Shown one piece after another: positions 58,738-64,000 of a stretch of DNA of 64,000 bases; the first letter of the stretch is position 1; the number at the start of each line of letters is the position of its first letter. Both the position numbers and the translations under genes were made by a program. The DNA is taken from positions 3,208,501-3,272,500 of the forward strand of contig WPIO01000006.1 of NCBI GenBank assembly GCA_009760855.2. Direction: 5' to 3'. The DNA comes from Cristatella mucedo (Eukaryota; Bryozoa; Phylactolaemata; Cristatellidae). Under the pieces are notes generated by a model. That model made no database searches and had not been told where the DNA came from. It worked only from the letters and a program-made list of their open reading frames with translations.

Positions 58738-59834
58738 GAATGCTGCTTCGCGGGTACAAAAAAGTACATTCCTTCTTGTGTGTATTCTGTGTGGCAACGT
58801 GGCTTTTTTGCACTCCTGCCATTACTGCAGTTCTTGCCACTTCGCTAGCCCCCTACTGTCGTGGCTAAGTGCTGTTTAGCCTGTTGGTATTCGAACCGGC
58901 CTCACACAGTTAAAATTTCCTATATATGCATCTGACCACCATCAAATGCACTAACAAATGCTAACCATATTGGCTGCAGTTCCAAAACTTCCAATCGGCC
59001 TCCCGAAGGCATCGGAGAGCCTCTTAAACACAGCCTGTAAAATGTCCACTCACTAGAAACCATAAGGCTACGTATTTGCCACGAGATTATCCACATAAAG
59101 ATCAGTGCATTTCTTCTGGCCGAGACATGGATGATACTATATTATAGTGGCTATTTGTCTGAGTCTAACCCCACCCACTTTCTCATCCTTTCAGACCATG
59201 CGGTCTGGCAAGTTGAGCGGTGAGGGTTTCTGTGTTGGTTCGTGAGTTGCTTGGCTATGACATCTGCAGCTTTTTGCATGGGCCATTGTATGAATCAGTT
59301 ATCACCAGATCCCCATCAAAGACCATGCCACTCACAGCTTTGCGTCTCCTGACCTCCTGCTGGCTGTCTAACCTTGTTTCTGGAAGAGTTTTCGTAGTTC
59401 CTCAACAAAATATTCAAATGTGGTAGGCCATTTTTCAATTGCTGGACACATACAACATTTACATTGATACCCATTTAAACTCTCAAGCCCACTCGTTAAT
59501 TCACTCTGCCGAGAACTTTGTCTTGGTTCAACACGTTAGTCATACAGCCAAGACCCACGGCCATATTCGGTATCACATTATTGCAAAGGATATCTGCCCT
59601 GGTGACCTTGTTGTATGACACCACTCGGATCATTCATTACTCAATCATGTTTAATGTTCCTGTTCCATCATCTGAGCTGGGCACCATCGAGTTTTTCTAG
59701 CAGCAAAACTAAAAAAAAAAGCACTGATGAAGAGAAATTTGTGAAATCTTATTGTGATCTAGGTTTTCTTAATTTGCACCCAGACTCTCCCAAGAGCCTC
59801 GATCCCTTCATTGATGCAGGAAACTCAAAACTTA

Positions 59835-59975
59835 AAATTAAAAAATATAATTCATTTTTATAGCACCCTCAAAGAAATCAATTTATTTTCACGTACTTCA
59901 CATATGCTATGAGGCTCAAGCCCACGACTTCGGCCGGATCGTGATCGGGGCGAGCACTTTAACCACTGGGCCAAA
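59835..59975 (-). mobile_element. SINE-B copy
   Basis: In sense: GGCCCAGTGGTTAAAGTGCT, a GTCGTGGGCTTGAGCCTCAT B-box region, GTGAAGTACGTGAAAATAAA and GAGGGTGCTATAAAAATGAA. Confidence 0.87.
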
Positions 59976-60327
59976 AACTTGGGAGTGTTATCGACGAACC
60001 TGCTCCCCTAAATGCTGCTCGTGTACAGAGTCATACAGATTCTCTTCTGTTTGCCAAAAACCTTCAAAGGGTGCCCTATGTAAAGCTATGGCTTGAATAA
60101 GTCTGGATGTGATGCCGATCTACCAGTTTCAAAGACTACAGCCATGTCTACACTCGGAAGCTTAGAAAACAGAGCTTTTTTTTCACCTGAAAACTGGAGT
60201 CCTGGCATTCTGACCCAAAACTACTTTTTAAGACACTGAATCATTTGCTTGGCATTTCGTAGTGGTAGCCGTCTCGTCTCACGGGTGTGAACTGCTTGGC
60301 TCACGAGTAATACGTCTACTTCTGGTG

Positions 60328-60500
60328 AGCCGTGGTGGCACATTAGGTAAGGCGGTTGCTTTTCACGACCTCGGGACCGAGGTCGTGGGTTCGAATGCTT
60401 CGGTGGGCGATCCTTTATCGAAGCTGCATGCGATGGTGATAGGCGTAAAGGCTCTTCTGCCGCTATGCAAAAGAGGCTGGTTAATCAGTTAGTATTTTTT
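60328..60500 (+). mobile_element. SINE-A copy
   Basis: GGTGGCACATTAGGTAAGGC, GAGGTCGTGGGTTCGAATGC, GATGGTGATAGGCGTAAAGG, CGCTATGCAAAAGAGGCTGG. Confidence 0.92.
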
Positions 60501-61969
60501 CTTTGCTAAAAAAATTGCACCTATTCTTGCCTAAGTGGTTGCCTTAATTAAGGTAAGTAAAACGAGTTTATTATCTGATGGCCTTATACTACTTCTTTGG
60601 TCTTCACTGATGAACGCATTTAACCCAGCCACAATGCAGTTTGCAATGCTTCATTAGATAAAGAGGTTGTTCTAAAATATTTCAAAACGGCTATCGTTCG
60701 ACGAGTACTTAAAAAGCCTGTAATGGATTCAGAAATGTTGGTAAACTATTGTCTAGTCTCCCTTCGTCCTTTTTTGTCCACGACTGTCAAAAGGATTGTC
60801 GCTAAAGAGCTTTTGGAACATGGTGACAAGAATGAATTGTCAGAAAAATGTCAGTTCTCATTCGAGCGACACCACTCCATTTACACTATACTACTCTATG
60901 TGGCCTACGAAATCCTGAGTAGCAACAATGATAGCATAATCGCTACCCTTGGTCTAGCTCTATCAAACTGCTGCATTTGGCATTATCGATCACGATATCC
61001 CACTTGAATGATTAAGAAGACCGATCGGTTTGGCAAATGAGGCTCTGACATGCATGGTTCGAATCGTACTTGTCCAATATTGTTTAATTCGTGTCGTGTC
61101 GAGGTCGCATCTCATCGAGCAGATCAGTCACTTATTGAGTTCCACGACGGTCCAATCTCGGTCCTTTGCCGTTCTCCATTTATACCGAGCCTCTGGGAAA
61201 AATGAATTAGACCCGTGGAATCAGGTATCACTTCTACGGCTAGTCCTTTCGTTGGATCCTTGTCTAAGATTAGGGACTGTGTACCACGGTGGTTTACAAA
61301 AATCTTACTAGCTCCCTGGTTCTGTCCAGGCTGGTTTACTGTAATTTGATTTTGGCTTGGCTACCGAAAAAGCTATTAAGCCCCTGCAGCTGGTGATGAA
61401 TATGGCTTAAAGTTTACGTGACAAATTCCATATGTTCAGCCATGTGTCTCCTGTAGTGAAGGACGTGCAATGGCTCCCAATTGATCCACGGATGCAAAGC
61501 AAACTTATTACTCAGACCCATAGTCCCCCATAGTTTGGCTCCTTCATACCTAAATGAACTGCTATGCCGGTTTCAACATCCTCTTGCCCTTAGGTCCTTT
61601 AAGGACGATACATTAGCTGTTACATTCCAATGCTTAAAGAGTGTTGGTGACTCAAGCTTTTTCTCTGCAGACCTTAGACTGTGGAGCTCGCTTCAAAAAT
61701 TCATATGCAACGACATCTTCTCTACTTCTCTTTTCGCCGACTGTTGCATATCTTTTCCAGTCGTGGTGAGCTTTTACTTCAATGCAACTCACTTCCTCGA
61801 CTACCCTCAACTTAAGCTTTGCTTCCAACTTCCTTTATGTTGTTCGGGATAAGTCTGTTGGCTAAAGTGTGTACAGAAAGCAGGTTAAGCTTTGAATGAG
61901 CTATAGAAAACTTGCCGTGTAACACTCTCGTAGTCTTTGTGAAGTTACTGATTAGATGCATTTAATTAT

Positions 61970-63005
61970 ATTAGATCGGAAGAGAAGATTAGAAGATTTT
62001 CTCCTAAATCACATCATTCTCTACCCAGTCCTTATCAGCCATAATGCAAACTGCCTTTGATGTATCGTTGTAGGACTTGATTATCGAAATCATTTTTTTG
62101 CATGATTGCTTTGTCCTCAGTTCACACATTCCAGATAGCTGTCAGCATACTGTCACTATTACCGACAACCACATTATGACATGTAAAGGTATTCTTGTGT
62201 TATAGACCTTGTAGTGGGCATCAGTGAGTAGCATTTCGTGATACGACCAATAATTATTCTGCCCGAAATTTTGCTAGTGGAATATTCCTTCCAACTCGCC
62301 ATCTCTCTCCATGGCAGCTCCTGTGAAAAGAACTTAGGTCGTCATATCAAGCTGAAATTATTGAATACTTTGTTCCACCATTTAACTAACCACGGCATTA
62401 CCCCGAGACTGACTGAGCTCATTGACTGAGCCCATAAACCAATGTAACGTCACACGAGTTATTGGTATTTCTAAGATTGTGCAAGTCTTTTAACGTAATA
62501 AGTGTGTCCAGGTGGTAGTCGAATAAATTGCTGAACCAGCTTCTTATTAGCCTTCAGAGAAAGCATAGCTTTGACCTCATCTTCTCTTTCTCAATCTATT
62601 GTGTGTTGACGTGGCAAATGCTGAGGATATCTGCAATATTATTCAGACATGCCCAGTAAGCAGACAAACATCCGTTATTAAGTTATATCGAATTTTAAAC
62701 ACGAATAATCAACAGAATATTACCAGGTTGACATTGTTTCATTCTATTCTAGATCACTATCTCTACGATAGACCTGTAATTTCATATATTCTATCACCTA
62801 GTACTAATGAAAACAATTACTCTAAAATGGACTACCGTGGCTTGCATAGCAGCACGATATGAGAAGACATTACAGCAAGGTTCCTGTCATATAGACGACA
62901 CATTCTCAGCTACGTAATTGCACTGCTGCTTGCACTTTGCTAAATTCGAGCTGGGTTATGCTAACAGGTATTGGATAGTAAAAACACTTTACTGAGATAG
63001 TGATA
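61970..63005. other. No gene recognised
   Basis: Frames at 62238-62429 and 62599-62862 show no motif. No repeat family assigned. Confidence 0.35.
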
Positions 63006-63009
63006 TAAT

Positions 63010-63155
63010 GTAATTCATTTGTATAGCACCCTAAGAGAACTTAATCTCTATTCATGTGCTTCACATATGCCGAAGAGCTCGAACCCACGACCTAGGTCGT
63101 CGAATGCATTCACCTTGACTTCGATTTTTAAAGGTGAGCACTTTAACCCTGAGAT
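63010..63155 (-). mobile_element. SINE-B copy
   Basis: In sense: AGGGTTAAAGTGCTCACCTT, a GTCGTGGGTTCGAGCTCTTC B box, GTGAAGCACATGAATAGAGA and TCTCTTAGGGTGCTATACAA. Confidence 0.88.
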
Positions 63156-63399
63156 CGTAGCTACGACTATTATTCATGGGCTTCGTTTATAACGTGACCA
63201 TCTTATATGGCTCTTAATTAAATGGTGAGTGAGCCTGAAGTACCTAAACTGGGCATACCATTGCAGTTATTGCTAGATCAGATGCGTTTGATCCGACCCG
63301 TGATTTTTAGCAGCAGGAGCAGGACGTGATCTTTGCCACTCCTCTCTAAATTGCCCCAATTTAATGCAAAGTTAATGCCACAAGCAGTCTATTGGTTCA

Positions 63400-63534
63400 T
63401 CGTAACCATTTTATTCATTTTGTTTGTTTTTCAAGCATGATTTTACTTACCATTCAATTGCATTTCCCTTTGCAGCAAATGTAAAGCGCCTAGAAAGAGA
63501 TTAAGTTCTCTGAGGGCGCTTTATCGAGTGCATA

Positions 63535-63572
<38 letters not shown>

Positions 63573-63573
63573 C
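63400..63573 (+). mobile_element. LINE family B 3' end with long ATT tail
   Basis: CATGATTTTACTTACCATTC, AAAGCGCCTAGAAAGAGATT, GAGGGCGCTTTATCGAGTGC, then about 38 bp of ATT repeats, the longest tail in the window. Confidence 0.93.
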
Positions 63574-63797
63574 GTAGATTTAGGGTTTGCTCTTTTGGAA
63601 ATAAAGGACTGTTAAGATGCTTGCCTTGGGCACTGGATGCTGCGGTTTAGCTTGGAGGCTCTGGTTAAGCTCCAACTAACCACGGCACGCACTTTCAATT
63701 ACCGATAGAAAGCACTGTGAATACGAGTGCGTGAGCCATACACCTCCGGCTGGTAATCATTGGGAAAGTTGTGTTAGGGCTACAAATATACTTTGTT

Positions 63798-63845
63798 GAT
63801 ATGAGTGCCCAGTCACTCGATATATCAGTGCCCAGTCACTCAATA
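63798..63845. repeat. Short tandem duplication
   Basis: AGTGCCCAGTCACTCRATA occurs twice in tandem, about 25 bp apart. Confidence 0.85.
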
Positions 63846-63869
63846 ACGTTTCTGTAGCCCGCAGACTGG

Positions 63870-64000
63870 GTCTTAGCCAAGGGGTGGTAAAGTGCAACCT
63901 TCACATACCCAGGTCTCATGGCTCGAAGCCTGCAGTGATCAATCTTTTGTTGCGCACTGCAAGAGGTGGTGATAGCCACAAAAGTTCTTCTGATGCTAAA
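63870..64000 (+). mobile_element. SINE-A copy running off the window
   Basis: GTCTTAGCCAAGGGGTGGTA (A-box region), CATGGCTCGAAGCC (B box), GCAAGAGGTGGTGATAGCCA. The 3' tail lies beyond the window. Confidence 0.8.

Larger units (their letters stand above)
58980..61960 (+). mobile_element. LINE family A, old near-complete copy split by two SINEs
   Basis: Sense-strand remnants in order: endonuclease-like (LLAETWM near 59115; HIRYHIIAKDICPGDLVV near 59560-59615; NVPVPSSELGTIEFF to 59700), reverse transcriptase (VNYCLVSLRPFLSTTVKRIV near 60740) and the C-terminal part (SLAPSYLNELLCRFQHPLA; SADLRLWSSLQKFICNDIF, 61530-61715). SINE-B (59835-59975) and SINE-A (60328-60500) are inserted. Many stops and shifts. 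Confidence 0.8.

Overview
The window is animal nuclear DNA. It holds spliced genes with GT-AG introns of about 80 bp to more than 5 kb, CpG-rich promoter-like blocks in a genome of ordinary base composition, and many non-LTR retrotransposons, tRNA-derived SINEs and microsatellites. There is no sign of bacterial operons, ribosome binding sites or CRISPR arrays. Genome style and gene content suggest an invertebrate metazoan, perhaps marine and early-branching. The sequence alone does not fix the phylum.

Two real protein genes can be traced exon by exon, and both have matching intron phases. On the minus strand, from about 34.85 kb down past the left part of the window, lies a secreted or membrane-type Xaa-Pro aminopeptidase (XPNPEP2-like, peptidase family M24B). 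Eleven exons are placed between 34845 and 1546. At least one internal exon (between 10980 and 22323) was not found, and the catalytic metal-binding part lies beyond 1546, probably off the left edge. One intron appears to be of the GC-AG type. Intron 4 holds two further phase-compatible minus-strand exons that do not belong to the peptidase. On the plus strand, from about 48.08 kb to at least 56.92 kb, ten exons form a helical-repeat-like protein. It resembles FIRRM (C1orf112, the FIGNL1 partner in recombination). At least one exon near the 5' end and the whole 3' half are not placed.

Almost everything else is mobile or simple-sequence DNA. Two LINE families are present. Family A ends in TACAT repeats and has two almost identical, recently inserted copies at 8.07-8.67 and 13.9-15.4 kb, plus one long decayed copy at 59-62 kb. 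Family B ends in ATT repeats and has about 20 mostly 3'-truncated copies. Two tRNA-derived SINE families occur. SINE-B carries the same 3' end as LINE family B, the usual sign of a SINE mobilised by that LINE. A family B copy at 4.5-7.2 kb is split by a 0.9-kb insertion flanked by a 7-bp duplication. The insertion holds inverted C-rich/G-rich arrays, an AT block and degenerate CCCTAAA repeats.

CpG-rich blocks lie at the start of the peptidase gene (34.0-35.1 kb), just upstream of the FIRRM-like gene (47.1-47.8 kb), and at 37.9-39.1 kb, where no gene was recognised. Three near-perfect palindromes (48.52, 52.60 and 58.70 kb) lie in or just beyond the FIRRM-like gene. The interval 40.3-47 kb holds only repeats, a Tigger-like MITE and unassigned sequence.
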